Assembly (NCBI GenBank): GCA_910583795.1
Contig: CAJTZQ010000005.1
Coordinates: forward strand, 1 to 64,000
DNA: 64,000 bases
Direction of reading: 5' to 3'
DNA from: an uncultured Muribaculaceae bacterium
Lineage (GTDB): Bacteria > Bacteroidota > Bacteroidia > Bacteroidales > Muribaculaceae
Shown here: positions 25,594-35,198 of the stretch, piece after piece
How positions within the stretch are numbered: the stretch's first letter is position 1
Layout of the letters: every line of letters begins with the position of its first letter
Program-made: the position numbers and the translations under genes
Notes under the pieces: generated by a model
Databases searched by the model: none
What the model was told of the DNA's origin: nothing
The model's input: only the letters and a program-made list of their open reading frames with translations

Positions 25594-27056
25594 TATCATT
25601 TATTATTGCATTTGCCGTGCTGGTTGTCGGCTCGTATTTCTACGGCAAATTTGTGAGCAAGGTCTTCGGAGTCGATCCGTCGAGACCGACGCCGGTTAAA
25701 CGAATGGCAGACGGCGTAGACTATGTGGAACTTCCCACATGGAAAATTTATCTTATTCAGTTTTTGAATATTGCGGGTCTCGGGCCGATCTTTGGCGCTG
25801 TGATGGGCGTAATGTTCGGACCTGCAGCTTTTTTATGGATTGTACTTGGCACAATATTCGGGGGTGCGGTTCATGATTTCTTGAGCGGCATGTTGTCGAT
25901 AAGAAGAGACGGGGCTTCGCTTCCAGAACTTGTCGGAGAACAGCTCGGGGATAAAATCAAACAGGTGATGCGCGGTTTTGCAGTGCTTCTCATGATTCTT
26001 GTGGGTGCTGTGTTTGTCTATAATCCTGCTGACCTTCTCGCCATGCTCACTCCTGAAAGCCTTGACAAGATGTTTTGGATTATTCTGATCTTCGGATATT
26101 ATATGGCTGCCACGCTTTTGCCGGTAGACAAACTTATTGGCAAATTATATCCTTTGTTTGGAGTGGCTCTCCTTTTTATGGCTGTCGGCATTCTTGTAAT
26201 GCTTTTTGTCAATGGAGGAGTACCGGAGATATGGGACGAGTTTTATAATCATAAACCCGATCCGGATGCAAATCCAATTTTTCCAATGATGTTTGTGTCT
26301 ATCGCCTGCGGGGCTATTTCAGGATTTCATGCCACACAATCTCCCATGATGGCGCGTTGTCTTGGCAATGAGAAGCACGCGAGGGTCGTGTTTTATGGAG
26401 CCATGGTCACAGAAGGTGTAGTGGCATTGATCTGGGCTGCCGCAGCAATATCGTTTACCGGCGGCTACACCCAGCTTCAGGAATCTCTTGCCGGAAGCAC
26501 GCCTGCGGTGCTTGTCAATAATCTCTCGACTTCATGGCTCGGTACGTTCGGTGGCGTTCTTGCGATTCTTGGTGTTATCGCGGCGCCGATCACTTCAGGT
26601 GATACCGCCTTGAGAAGTGCAAGGCTTATGGCTGCAGACTTTATGGGAGTGGAGCAGAAAAAAATAGTCAAGAGACTTGCGGTCTCAGTTCCTATTTTTG
26701 TTTTGACATTCATTATCATGATGTTGCCCTACGAAGTGCTGTGGCGTTATTTCGCTTGGTGTAATCAGGAGCTTTCCGTATTCACTCTTTGGGCATTGAC
26801 AGTATATCTTGCGGCAAGAAAGAAATTGTATATAGTGACATTGCTGCCTGCCTTGTTTATGACAGCTGTGACGACCACATATATATTCTTTGCTCCCGAG
26901 GGTTTCAGCGCATTGACAACTGCGTTGTGGCAGCGTCCGATTCCCTATGAAGTGGCTGTAGGAATTGGAGTGTTGGTAAGCGCGGCGTTTCTCGGCATGT
27001 TTGCCATGTGGCTTAAAGGTGCTGAATCGCGTGTCGCTGTAGCAGCTGAAGATTGA
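25590..27056 (+). CDS. cstA: CstA-family carbon starvation / peptide transporter
   Basis: A 488-residue multi-pass inner-membrane protein with the CstA signatures (FGKFVSKVFGVDPSRPTP, GPIFGAVMGVMFGPAAFLW, GGAVHDFLSGMLSIRRDGASLPEL, ITSGDTALRSARLMAAD). Shorter than the ~700-residue Escherichia coli protein, as usual in Bacteroidota. CstA-family proteins take up peptides or pyruvate. Translationally coupled to the preceding TPR protein and followed two bases later by a PHP phosphatase. Confidence 0.9.
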   Translation: MISFIIAFAVLVVGSYFYGKFVSKVFGVDPSRPTPVKRMADGVDYVELPTWKIYLIQFLNIAGLGPIFGAVMGVMFGPAAFLWIVLGTIFGGAVHDFLSGMLSIRRDGASLPELVGEQLGDKIKQVMRGFAVLLMILVGAVFVYNPADLLAMLTPESLDKMFWIILIFGYYMAATLLPVDKLIGKLYPLFGVALLFMAVGILVMLFVNGGVPEIWDEFYNHKPDPDANPIFPMMFVSIACGAISGFHATQSPMMARCLGNEKHARVVFYGAMVTEGVVALIWAAAAISFTGGYTQLQESLAGSTPAVLVNNLSTSWLGTFGGVLAILGVIAAPITSGDTALRSARLMAADFMGVEQKKIVKRLAVSVPIFVLTFIIMMLPYEVLWRYFAWCNQELSVFTLWALTVYLAARKKLYIVTLLPALFMTAVTTTYIFFAPEGFSALTTALWQRPIPYEVAVGIGVLVSAAFLGMFAMWLKGAESRVAVAAED

Positions 27057-27058
27057 TA

Positions 27059-27874
27059 ATGAATATCCAGGGAATTTTATTAAAGACAGAGAAATACAAT
27101 CTGCATGCTCATTCGCAGTTTTGCGATGGAAGAGACAGCATGTCGGATATCGCCAAGGCAGGTGTGGATGCGGGATTTGAGTATTTCGCATTTACTCCCC
27201 ATTCTCCTGTGAATATTGATTCTCCATGCAACATGAAATCTTCCCGAATGGGTGAGTATCTTGAAGAGTCTTCGAGATTAAGGGATTTATATTTATCAGA
27301 CATGAAGATTCTGACTTCATTGGAAATCGATTATCTCGGAGATGATTGGGGACCTCATGTCGATTATTTTCAAAGGCTTCCCCTTGATTTCAGACTTGGG
27401 TCGGTTCATTTTGTACCTAATCAGGACGGCGTTTTTCTTGATTGCGACGGAAGATATGAACGATTTGCTCAATATTTAAAACAAGGATTCAGAGACGATC
27501 TAAGGTATGTGGTTGAAAAGTATTTCGAACAGGTTTTGATGATGCTCGAAAGAGGAGGATTCGATCTGTTGGGACATTTCGACAAAATTGCAGGTAATGC
27601 CGTTCAGGCTGACCCTGAAATTGAAGACCAAGGCTGGTATGAAGCGTTGGTGAATGATGTCATAAGTCATGTCAAGGGAACAGACGTGGTGATGGAAATC
27701 AACACGAAAGCTTATGCCGACAAGTCACGTTTCTTCCCGTCGGATAGATGGTGGAAGAAAATTATAGAAGCTGAAATTCCGCTTGCCGTAGACAGTGACG
27801 CACATTACGCATCGAAGGTGACGGCAGGAAGGGACGAGGCTTTTGCCCGGTTAAGAGAACTGAAAAAACAATAG
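27059..27874 (+). CDS. PHP-family histidinol-phosphatase-like hydrolase
   Basis: A 271-residue protein starting at MNIQGILLK, two bases after the cstA stop. PHP-domain metal motifs: NLHAHSQFCDGRDS at the N-terminus, SLEIDYLG, GSVHFV, LLGHFDKI, VMEINTKAY and VDSDAHYASK near the C-terminus. This matches the HisK-type histidinol-phosphate phosphatase architecture; no other histidine genes are near, so the substrate could be another phosphate ester. Confidence 0.87.
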   Translation: MNIQGILLKTEKYNLHAHSQFCDGRDSMSDIAKAGVDAGFEYFAFTPHSPVNIDSPCNMKSSRMGEYLEESSRLRDLYLSDMKILTSLEIDYLGDDWGPHVDYFQRLPLDFRLGSVHFVPNQDGVFLDCDGRYERFAQYLKQGFRDDLRYVVEKYFEQVLMMLERGGFDLLGHFDKIAGNAVQADPEIEDQGWYEALVNDVISHVKGTDVVMEINTKAYADKSRFFPSDRWWKKIIEAEIPLAVDSDAHYASKVTAGRDEAFARLRELKKQ

Positions 27875-27888
27875 AGGATTGAAAATAA

Positions 27889-27920
27889 TTTGGTGGATTA
27901 TAGGATTTTTATTAATTTTG
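27889..27920 (+). promoter_or_regulatory. promoter for rpsF-rpsR-rplI
   Basis: TTTG (27889-27892), 20 bases, TAATTTTG (27913-27920): a near-ideal Bacteroidota promoter. The leader is about 90 bases. Just before the rpsF start, ACGTAT (28008-28013) can pair with ATACGT (27972-27977) and is followed at once by CCG, which resembles the S6:S18 leader motif. Confidence 0.75.
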
Positions 27921-28017
27921 CAGCGGTTTTTACGCAAACAGTCAGACGAAATATAGATATTTGGATGATAAATACGTGGAAATCAAAACAATAACAATTA
28001 TTAATTAACGTATCCGT

Positions 28018-28407
28018 ATGAATACTTACGAAACCGTTTTCATTTTAACTCCCGTTTTATCTGACGATCAGATGAAGGAAGCGGTAGAAAAATTCAAAGG
28101 CGTTCTTCAGGAAAACAATGCTGAAGTTGTCAATGAAGAGACATGGGGCCTCCGTAAGCTCGCTTACCCCATTCAGAAGAAATCGACAGGTTTCTATTGC
28201 CTGCTTGAATTCAAAGGCGAGCCCACAATCGTAAAGAAACTCGAAGTGGCTTTCCGTCGCGACGAGCGCGTGATCCGTTTCCTCACATTCCGTCTTGACA
28301 AGTATGCTCAGGAATATGCAGAGAAGCGTCGCAATCTGAGATCAAAGAAAGCAAGTGAAACACCCGCCGAGGCAGTAGTTGCCGAAGCAGAAATCAAGGA
28401 GGCTTAA
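28018..28407 (+). CDS. rpsF: 30S ribosomal protein bS6
   Basis: A 129-residue protein with the S6 fold signature ([53 protein letters not shown]). The C-terminal 25 residues form an alanine/glutamate-rich tail. First gene of the rpsF-rpsR-rplI operon. Confidence 0.98.
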   Translation: MNTYETVFILTPVLSDDQMKEAVEKFKGVLQENNAEVVNEETWGLRKLAYPIQKKSTGFYCLLEFKGEPTIVKKLEVAFRRDERVIRFLTFRLDKYAQEYAEKRRNLRSKKASETPAEAVVAEAEIKEA

Positions 28408-28409
28408 TC

Positions 28410-28676
28410 ATGGCAGCAAATAGCGAAATCCGTTATCTCACTCCCCTTTCAGTCGATACTAAAAAGAAAAAATATTGCCGTTTCAAACGCAGCGGTATCA
28501 AATATATCGACTACAAAGATCCTGAGTTCCTCAAAAAATTCCTCAATGAGCAGGGAAAGATCCTTCCCCGTCGCATCACTGGAACTTCATTGAAATTCCA
28601 ACGTCGTGTGGCACAGGCAGTGAAGCGTGCACGTCACCTCGCTCTTCTTCCCTATGTAGCCGATTTGATGAAATAA
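28410..28676 (+). CDS. rpsR: 30S ribosomal protein bS18
   Basis: An 88-residue protein with the S18 core [20 protein letters not shown] and [30 protein letters not shown] (split by convention here). It lies two bases after rpsF and pairs with bS6 on the ribosome platform. No zinc-binding cysteines beyond one near residue 23. Confidence 0.98.
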   Translation: MAANSEIRYLTPLSVDTKKKKYCRFKRSGIKYIDYKDPEFLKKFLNEQGKILPRRITGTSLKFQRRVAQAVKRARHLALLPYVADLMK

Positions 28677-28706
28677 TCATTTTTAACCCCGACAAATAAT
28701 ATCAAG

Positions 28707-29150
28707 ATGAAAATCATACTTAAAGAAAATGTAGCCGAACTCGGTTATAAAGACGATGTTGTCGAAGTGAAAGATGGTTATGGCCGCAATTACCTGATTC
28801 CTCAGGGAAAGGCTATCATCGCTTCTGCAGCAGCACTTAAGCAACTCGCTGAAGACCAGAAACAGCGTGCACACAAGATCGCCAAGATCAAACAGGATGC
28901 AGAGGAAGCAGCAGCAGCTCTCGAAGGTGTTAAGCTCACTATCGGTGCCAAGACAAGCTCTACAGGTACTGTGTTCGGCTCTGTCAATGCTCTTCAGATT
29001 GCTGAGGCTCTTGAAAAGCTTGGTCATAATGTCGATCGCAAGATTATCTTCCTCAAAGAATCTGTTAAGGAAGTGGGCACCTATACCGCTACTATCAAAT
29101 TCCATAAGGATGTAGTTAAAGAAATCGAATTTGAAGTGGTTGCCGAATAA
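28707..29150 (+). CDS. rplI: 50S ribosomal protein bL9
   Basis: A 147-residue protein, full length for bL9. The N-terminal domain MKIILKENVAELGYKDD and DGYGRNYLIPQGKAI is diagnostic; a central helix of about 40 residues connects to the C-terminal domain. Last gene of the operon, followed by a strong terminator. Confidence 0.98.
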   Translation: MKIILKENVAELGYKDDVVEVKDGYGRNYLIPQGKAIIASAAALKQLAEDQKQRAHKIAKIKQDAEEAAAALEGVKLTIGAKTSSTGTVFGSVNALQIAEALEKLGHNVDRKIIFLKESVKEVGTYTATIKFHKDVVKEIEFEVVAE

Positions 29151-29181
29151 TAAAGTTGCTCCACTGATACAAGTATAATTT

Positions 29182-29220
29182 AAATTGTCGTCGTGCTTTA
29201 GGCGCGACGACAATTTTTTT
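29182..29220 (+). terminator. intrinsic terminator after rplI
   Basis: AAATTGTCGTCG pairs with CGACGACAATTT (29205-29216) over an 11-base loop, and a run of T follows. Confidence 0.9.
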
Positions 29221-29286
29221 GTTGAAATCAAAGGAGACCTTGTTATTTTGCCCATTCAGCAAGACAAAGATTCCAAAAAAAATGAT

Positions 29287-29294
29287 TAAATTTG
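29287..29294 (+). promoter_or_regulatory. -7 box for the dnaN operon
   Basis: TAAATTTG fits TAnnTTTG, 72 bases before the chosen dnaN start. The -33 half is not clear. Confidence 0.5.
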
Positions 29295-29366
29295 CAATCA
29301 CCCTTAATCTTGTCAGTAATGGTGAGGTGGGTATCATGAATGTCAGAAAATAAAAACAAAACATAT

Positions 29367-30491
29367 ATGAAGTTTAATATTGACGGAAAGCTTTTTCAGC
29401 AGCAGTTGCAAGCGGTCAACAAAGTTATTAGTTCGAAGAACGCTCTCTCTATCCTTGATAATTTCCTTTTTGAACTTGAAGGAGAATGGTTAACCATTAC
29501 GGGCAGTGATCAGGAGAATATTGTCACTGCAAAAGTAGAGGTTATGGACTCCGATGGCGACGGGGCAGTTGCCGTGCCTGCAAAAAGCCTCTTGGAGATT
29601 ACAAAAGAGATTAGTAACCAACCCTTGACATTCACTAAAAATGATGTCACAGGTGAGATTGATGTAGAATTCCTAAACGGGCGTTTCCGTTTCATGGGCA
29701 TCAATGCCGATGAGTTCCCAAGAGGTGAAAAAGCTGAAGACGAAGCCACAGTTATTACCGTACCGTCGTCAGTTATTCTCAAAGGCATTGAAAACACTAT
29801 TTATGCTGTCAGCAGCGAAACTATTCGACCCATGATGACAGGTATCTATTGGGATATCCATGAAGGAGATATTACTTTCGTGGCGAGCGACACGCATAAA
29901 CTTGTACGCTACATTAATACAGAAGCAAATCCGGGTATTACGAGAGGATTTATCATGCCGGCTAAACCGGCGTCGATCCTAAAAGGAATCATAGGCAAGG
30001 AAGATCAAGACGTGACAGTGACACTCGGCACTAAGGGTGCTAAATTCGAATTCGGTATGTATTCACTCACATGCAGATTTATCAAAGGCAATTATCCTAA
30101 CTACAACCGGGTCATTCCTGAATCTAACCCTTTTGTAATTACTGTAGACCGTGAAGCTTTCTTGAATGCTATGCGTCGTGTCGCTATCTTTGCAAGCAAA
30201 GCATCAAACCTTGTTAAACTCGAAGTGAGTCAAAGTGGAATGAAACTGGCTGCACAAGACCTTGACTATGGCACCTCTGCTGAGGAAAGAGTGATTTGTG
30301 ACTATAAGGGCAATGACATGGTGATTGGATTTAATTCATTGTTTACTGTCGAGATACTCAGCAATCTGGGCGGTGATTCTGTTGTTGTCAAATTGTCTGA
30401 TCCTGCTCGTCCAGGAATTTTCGAACCTTTTGAGCAGGAGCCGAATCAGAATATTGTCACAATCCAAATGCCTATGCAGGTATTGGAATAA
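29367..30491 (+). CDS. dnaN: DNA polymerase III beta sliding clamp
   Basis: A 374-residue clamp. Starts at MKFNIDGKLFQQQLQ; an in-frame ATG nine codons upstream adds residues not expected in the family. Three clamp repeats are evident (SSKNALSILDNFLFELEG; PMMTGIYWDIHEGDITFVASDTHKL; NPFVITVDREAFLNAMRRV), and the end LPMQ-like QMPMQVLE is normal. It tethers polymerase to DNA and heads an operon with an exonuclease, CoaBC, PorD, RecN and RlmB, an order kept in many Bacteroidota. Confidence 0.97.
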   Translation: MKFNIDGKLFQQQLQAVNKVISSKNALSILDNFLFELEGEWLTITGSDQENIVTAKVEVMDSDGDGAVAVPAKSLLEITKEISNQPLTFTKNDVTGEIDVEFLNGRFRFMGINADEFPRGEKAEDEATVITVPSSVILKGIENTIYAVSSETIRPMMTGIYWDIHEGDITFVASDTHKLVRYINTEANPGITRGFIMPAKPASILKGIIGKEDQDVTVTLGTKGAKFEFGMYSLTCRFIKGNYPNYNRVIPESNPFVITVDREAFLNAMRRVAIFASKASNLVKLEVSQSGMKLAAQDLDYGTSAEERVICDYKGNDMVIGFNSLFTVEILSNLGGDSVVVKLSDPARPGIFEPFEQEPNQNIVTIQMPMQVLE

Positions 30492-30530
30492 TTTCATGTC
30501 TTGTGTGGTATAACATATTGTCAAATAACA

Positions 30531-31328
30531 ATGGAGGAAAGCATAAGGCTCAATCTTGAGCGCCCAATTATATTTTTTGATCTCGAGACAACCGGCACTA
30601 ATGTAACTCACGACAGGATAGTTGAATTGTCGTATATAAAAATCTATCCTGACGGCAGGGAGGAGAAGAAATGCAGGCGTATAAATCCGGAAATGCCAAT
30701 TCCTCCTGCGAGTACAGCTGTGCATCATATTACTGATGAAGATGTTAAAAATGAACCTACTTTCCGTCAGATTGCTCGTTCTCTTCTTGACATTTTTGAA
30801 GGTTGTGATATTGCAGGGTATAACAGCAATAAATTTGATGTGCCGGTTCTTATGGAGGAATTCGGTAGGTGTGGGATTAATTTTGATATTGCTGGGCGCC
30901 GTTTCATAGACGTTCAGAACATATTCCACAAAATGGAGCAACGCACTCTTGTGGCTGCTTATAAATTTTATTGTGGAGCAGACCTCGAAGGTGCTCATAG
31001 TGCTCTCGCAGACACTCAGGCAACTTATGAAGTTCTGCTTGGACAGCTAAAGAGATATCCGGAACTTCAAAACGATGTGGAGTATCTTGCGAAATTTTCA
31101 AATATAGGCAGGAATCTTGATCTTGCAGCAAGGATAGTGCTTGATGATAACGATGTGCCTGTTTTCAATTTCGGGAAGCATAAAGGAAAGGCTGTAAAAG
31201 ATGTGCTTAAGCGCGAACCTTCATTCTTTGACTGGATAATGCAAGGAGATTTTCCTAAAAACACAAAGGATGTTCTAATGCAGCTTAAATTCAAATACAG
31301 CAAGGAGCGCCAGCAGGAGAAAAAGTGA
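30531..31328 (+). CDS. DnaQ-like 3'-5' exonuclease
   Basis: A 265-residue DEDD exonuclease starting at MEESIRLNLERP, chosen over an upstream start inside the dnaN gap. Exonuclease motifs: FFDLETTGT (ExoI), GYNSNKFDVPVL (ExoII), and HSALADTQATYEVL (ExoIII, DEDDh type). The C-terminal 70 residues (FNFGKHKGKAVKDVLKREP, FFDWIMQGDFP) match the small domain attached to exodeoxyribonuclease X-like proteins. It may serve as a proofreading or repair nuclease beside the clamp gene. Confidence 0.92.
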   Translation: MEESIRLNLERPIIFFDLETTGTNVTHDRIVELSYIKIYPDGREEKKCRRINPEMPIPPASTAVHHITDEDVKNEPTFRQIARSLLDIFEGCDIAGYNSNKFDVPVLMEEFGRCGINFDIAGRRFIDVQNIFHKMEQRTLVAAYKFYCGADLEGAHSALADTQATYEVLLGQLKRYPELQNDVEYLAKFSNIGRNLDLAARIVLDDNDVPVFNFGKHKGKAVKDVLKREPSFFDWIMQGDFPKNTKDVLMQLKFKYSKERQQEKK

Positions 31329-31348
31329 TAAATTAAACGTCTTTATTT

Positions 31349-32548
31349 ATGTTGAAAGGGAAACACATAGTATTGGGCATTTCAGGAGGTATCGCGGCAT
31401 ATAAATCAGCATATCTGTTAAGACTGCTGATTAAAAAAGGCGCAGAGGTGCAAGTGGTCATCACCCCTAATGGAAAAGAGTTTATCACGCCTGCAACGCT
31501 TGCTGCGTTAAGTGGCAAACCGGTTGTGAGTGAGTTCTTTGCTGCAAACACCGGGGAATGGCATAGTCATGTGGATCTCGGAATCTGGGCGGATCTGATG
31601 ATTATCGCGCCTGCCACGGCAAGCACGATAGGCAAGATGGCAAATGGAATTGCCGACAATATGCTTATCACGACCTACCTTTCTGCAAAGGAACAGGTCA
31701 TGGTGGCGCCTGCAATGGATCTTGATATGTGGAAGCACCCTTCAACACAAAGAAATATCAAGACTCTTAAAGAAGACGGCGTCTTGATTGTGGAACCTGC
31801 CAGCGGTGAGCTTGCCAGCGGTCTTACCGGAAAGGGGAGAATGGAAGAGCCTGAAAAAATTGTTGAGGCTGCAGAAATGTATTTTGCAAAGTCTGCAACC
31901 TTGACCGGTAAGAAAGTATTGATCACCGCCGGACCAACATATGAGAATATCGATCCGGTTAGATTTATTGGAAATTATTCAAGTGGGAAAATGGGTTTTG
32001 CACTTGCGGAAGAATTTGCATCGAGGGGAGCTGACGTCACTGTTGTGGCAGGTCCGGTCGGTCTCTCGTTGGAAAACAATTTTATAAAAAGGATTGATGT
32101 TACTTCTGCGAAGGAGATGTGTGCCGCCTGTATGGAGGAAGCTCCAAAAGCAGATTATATAGTGCTTGCAGCGGCTGTGGCGGATTATGCTCCCGAATGT
32201 ATTGCCGACAGTAAGATTAAACGGGAAAATACTGACGGCATGACTCTCAAACTTGTAAAAAACCCTGACATCGCTGCCACTTTAGGAGCTTCAAAGAAAA
32301 ATAATCAGGTTTTGGTTGGCTTTGCATTGGAGACTGATCATGAAATCGAAAATGCACATAAAAAACTTGAAAAGAAAAATCTTGATTGGATTGTGCTTAA
32401 TTCGCTCCGTGACCCCGGGGCAGGATTTATGAAAGACACAAATAAGGTTACAATAGTATCGGCAGCCGGAAGTATTTTTGCTTTTGATACTAAAAGTAAA
32501 AGGGCTGTGGCTGCAGATATTGTCAATACTGTTGTTGGAGGATTATAA
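31349..32548 (+). CDS. coaBC: bifunctional CoaBC (phosphopantothenoylcysteine synthetase/decarboxylase)
   Basis: A 399-residue fusion for two coenzyme A steps. CoaC part at 1-180: GISGGIAAYKS, a catalytic histidine in WHSHVDLG and APATASTIGKMANGIADNML; the substrate motif reads PAMDLDMW where the textbook form is PAMN. CoaB part at about 190-399: GPTYENIDPVRFIGNYSSGKMG, VAAVADYAPE. Full length. It follows the exonuclease by 20 bases. Confidence 0.96.
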   Translation: MLKGKHIVLGISGGIAAYKSAYLLRLLIKKGAEVQVVITPNGKEFITPATLAALSGKPVVSEFFAANTGEWHSHVDLGIWADLMIIAPATASTIGKMANGIADNMLITTYLSAKEQVMVAPAMDLDMWKHPSTQRNIKTLKEDGVLIVEPASGELASGLTGKGRMEEPEKIVEAAEMYFAKSATLTGKKVLITAGPTYENIDPVRFIGNYSSGKMGFALAEEFASRGADVTVVAGPVGLSLENNFIKRIDVTSAKEMCAACMEEAPKADYIVLAAAVADYAPECIADSKIKRENTDGMTLKLVKNPDIAATLGASKKNNQVLVGFALETDHEIENAHKKLEKKNLDWIVLNSLRDPGAGFMKDTNKVTIVSAAGSIFAFDTKSKRAVAADIVNTVVGGL

Positions 32549-32575
32549 GGTTATTCCTGTTTTTGAGAGTTTTTA

Positions 32576-33496
32576 ATGATTGATTTTAATTCATATTGTA
32601 TAGCAATTTTGATTTTTGTAGGTGGATTGATATCTGATCCTTCAGATATCAATGCTCAGGAATTGCAATGCAATGTAGAAGTAAATTCAAGTTCGGTTGA
32701 GGGTACCAATAAGAATGTTTTCGACTCCTTGAAAGAAAGTATCTCGGAATATCTTAATAAAAACAAATGGACCTATTCAGTATTCTCACCCAATGAAAAA
32801 ATAGAATGTCGTCTTTTTTTGACAGTAAAAGAGTATGTGGATGACCGAATAAAGGGAGATCTTCAGATTCAATTGATTCGTCCGGTGTTCAATAGTACTT
32901 ATACGACCACACTCTTTAATTTCAAAGATACGAAAGTAGAATTTGACTACCGGGATGGCGATCCCCTGATATTCAATGATAATAATTGGAATGGTAATCT
33001 GACAGGAATTTTAGATTATTATGCCTATCTTTTGCTTGCATTGGATTTCGACAGTTTTTCCTATAAAGGAGGACAACCCTATTTTGACAAAGCTGCTTCT
33101 ATTGTGCAGATGGCACAATCTTCAGGTGAGCCCGGTTGGAGAACCTTCGATGACAATCGGAACAGAAGTGCGGTCCTGAACTCCTTTACAGACTCCAACA
33201 CAGGCATGATAAGGGATTTGATCTACCAATATCACAGAAAAGGTCTGGATGAAATGGTGACCAGTCCGGATAAAGGGAGGGCTGCCATAACTTCGTCTTT
33301 AAAGGCGATAGGAGATATTTATAATAATGCTCCCATGTCTGTGGGATTATCTATTTTCCGGGATTCTAAACTTGACGAGCTTGTAAATATATATTCAAAA
33401 GCTTCCCAGTCTGAAAGGGATGAAGTTTATGAATTGTTGAAAGATATTTATCCTGCGGATATGGAACAGCTTGAGAAAATAAGAAAACCTGAATAA
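32576..33496 (+). CDS. porD: PorD-like protein (DUF4835), type IX secretion-linked
   Basis: A 306-residue DUF4835 protein. The N-terminal hydrophobic stretch and AQELQCNVEVNSSSV fit a signal sequence and mature start. Typical segments: ECRLFLTVKEY, GDLQIQLIRPVFNSTYTT, GILDYYAYLLLALDFDSFS. PorD was identified in Porphyromonas gingivalis as needed for type IX secretion, but DUF4835 also occurs in species without a full system. Located between coaBC and recN, as in many relatives. Confidence 0.88.
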   Translation: MIDFNSYCIAILIFVGGLISDPSDINAQELQCNVEVNSSSVEGTNKNVFDSLKESISEYLNKNKWTYSVFSPNEKIECRLFLTVKEYVDDRIKGDLQIQLIRPVFNSTYTTTLFNFKDTKVEFDYRDGDPLIFNDNNWNGNLTGILDYYAYLLLALDFDSFSYKGGQPYFDKAASIVQMAQSSGEPGWRTFDDNRNRSAVLNSFTDSNTGMIRDLIYQYHRKGLDEMVTSPDKGRAAITSSLKAIGDIYNNAPMSVGLSIFRDSKLDELVNIYSKASQSERDEVYELLKDIYPADMEQLEKIRKPE

Positions 33497-33522
33497 TCTG
33501 ATATATTCTTATTCTATAGGAT

Positions 33523-35190
33523 ATGCTTGAAAGTCTGATCATAAAAAACTATGCGCTTATCGATGATTTAAGTTTGGATTTCAATCCTGGTCTTACAATT
33601 GTGACCGGTGAAACCGGTGCAGGCAAGTCGATAATGCTTGATGCGCTTTCTCTGTTGCTTGGAGAAAGGGCTGAAACCAAAGCAATTTCCGACAAAAGTA
33701 GAAAATCAGTGATTGAGGCGACTTTCTCTAATCCCGATGTGACGATGGAGTCATTGTTTGAAGAGAATAATCTTGAATGGAATCCGGCAGAACTGGTGGT
33801 GAGAAGAGAGATATCCCCGTCAGGGCGTTCAAGGGCTTTCGTCAACGATACTCCCGTGACATTGCCCGTTCTTTCTTCAATAACAGGAAATCTTGTTGAC
33901 ATACATTCCCAGCACAGCAATATCGTTTTATCGCAAAGTTCAAGTCATCTCGCAATAGTGGATGCATTTGCAGACAACAGATTGTTGCTCTCTGATTATA
34001 AAAATGACTTTTCAGCATATGTCTCGTTACGAAATAAGATTAAGAAAATTAAAAGTCAGATTGAGAAAAACAAGGAAAATAGGGAATTTATAGCTTTCCA
34101 GCTTGAACAACTTGATAAGATCAAACCGAAATCCGGTGAACTCAAACAGATTGAGCAGGAATTCGATTTGCTAAGTGATTCTGACCAGATAAGGGAAGAT
34201 TTGGGGAATGCATATAATTGTTTTGAAGGAGGTGATAGAAATATCAATTCTCTGCTTGCCGAGGCAACTGATTCAATTTCCAAGGTCAATCTGTCTTTTT
34301 TTGGTGAGGAAGCTGGAGATGAATTGATGTCAAGACTTGAAAATTTGCGTATCGAACTTAAAGATATATCTGAGACAATCTATGATTATCTTGATAAAAT
34401 AGATTCTGATCCGGCACGTCTTGCAAAAGTGTCTTCAAGAATGAATCTTCTTTATGATGCGATAAAGAGATTTAAGGTTAGCGATGAGGAAGGACTTGTT
34501 GGTCTCCATGTTGATCTTCGTTCCAAACTTAGCGCGATAGACAACGGTGACATGGATGTTGAAGAAATGGAAAAGAAGGCTCGTGTGCTTGCCAAAGAAT
34601 TAAAGTTAAAGGCAAATGAGCTTACAGAGTCAAGACGTCAGGCTGCTGAGAAACTTGGATATTTGATAAAGGAGACGGCGATGCCGTTAGGTCTGCAGAA
34701 TCTGACTTTTAGAATAGATATAAACCAAGGTAAATTGACTTATGATGGTCAGGATACGGTTGATTTTCTATGCAGTTTTAATAAAAACCACGAAATGCAG
34801 CCTATGGGGAAGGTCGCATCCGGTGGAGAACTTGCAAGACTGATGTTAAGCCTGAAATCGATAATGGCAAAATGCATGAATTTGCCCACTGTCATTTTCG
34901 ATGAGGTAGATACCGGAGTTTCAGGTGAAATAGCCGACAAGATGGGCGACATGATGAGGCATATGGGCAAAGAGATGCAAGTCTTGGCAATAACCCATCT
35001 TCCTCAGGTTGCTTCTAAAGGAGACAGCCATTTCAAAGTCTATAAGACAGATAATGAAGATAGGACCGTTTCGCATGTGAAGAAGCTTGACAGGGAGGAA
35101 CGAATAAGGGAATTGGCGGCAATGTTGTCTGGAAGCACAATCAACGAAGCTGCTTTGCTGAATGCCAGAACTCTACTTGATAATGAATAA
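33523..35190 (+). CDS. recN: DNA repair protein RecN
   Basis: A 555-residue SMC-like ATPase for double-strand-break repair. Walker A at GETGAGKS (27-34), a long coiled-coil middle (about 150-360), signature ASGGELARLMLS and Walker B PTVIFDEVDTGVSG near 440-470, then ITHLPQVA. Complete. Confidence 0.97.
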   Translation: MLESLIIKNYALIDDLSLDFNPGLTIVTGETGAGKSIMLDALSLLLGERAETKAISDKSRKSVIEATFSNPDVTMESLFEENNLEWNPAELVVRREISPSGRSRAFVNDTPVTLPVLSSITGNLVDIHSQHSNIVLSQSSSHLAIVDAFADNRLLLSDYKNDFSAYVSLRNKIKKIKSQIEKNKENREFIAFQLEQLDKIKPKSGELKQIEQEFDLLSDSDQIREDLGNAYNCFEGGDRNINSLLAEATDSISKVNLSFFGEEAGDELMSRLENLRIELKDISETIYDYLDKIDSDPARLAKVSSRMNLLYDAIKRFKVSDEEGLVGLHVDLRSKLSAIDNGDMDVEEMEKKARVLAKELKLKANELTESRRQAAEKLGYLIKETAMPLGLQNLTFRIDINQGKLTYDGQDTVDFLCSFNKNHEMQPMGKVASGGELARLMLSLKSIMAKCMNLPTVIFDEVDTGVSGEIADKMGDMMRHMGKEMQVLAITHLPQVASKGDSHFKVYKTDNEDRTVSHVKKLDREERIRELAAMLSGSTINEAALLNARTLLDNE

Positions 35191-35198
35191 TATCTGAA

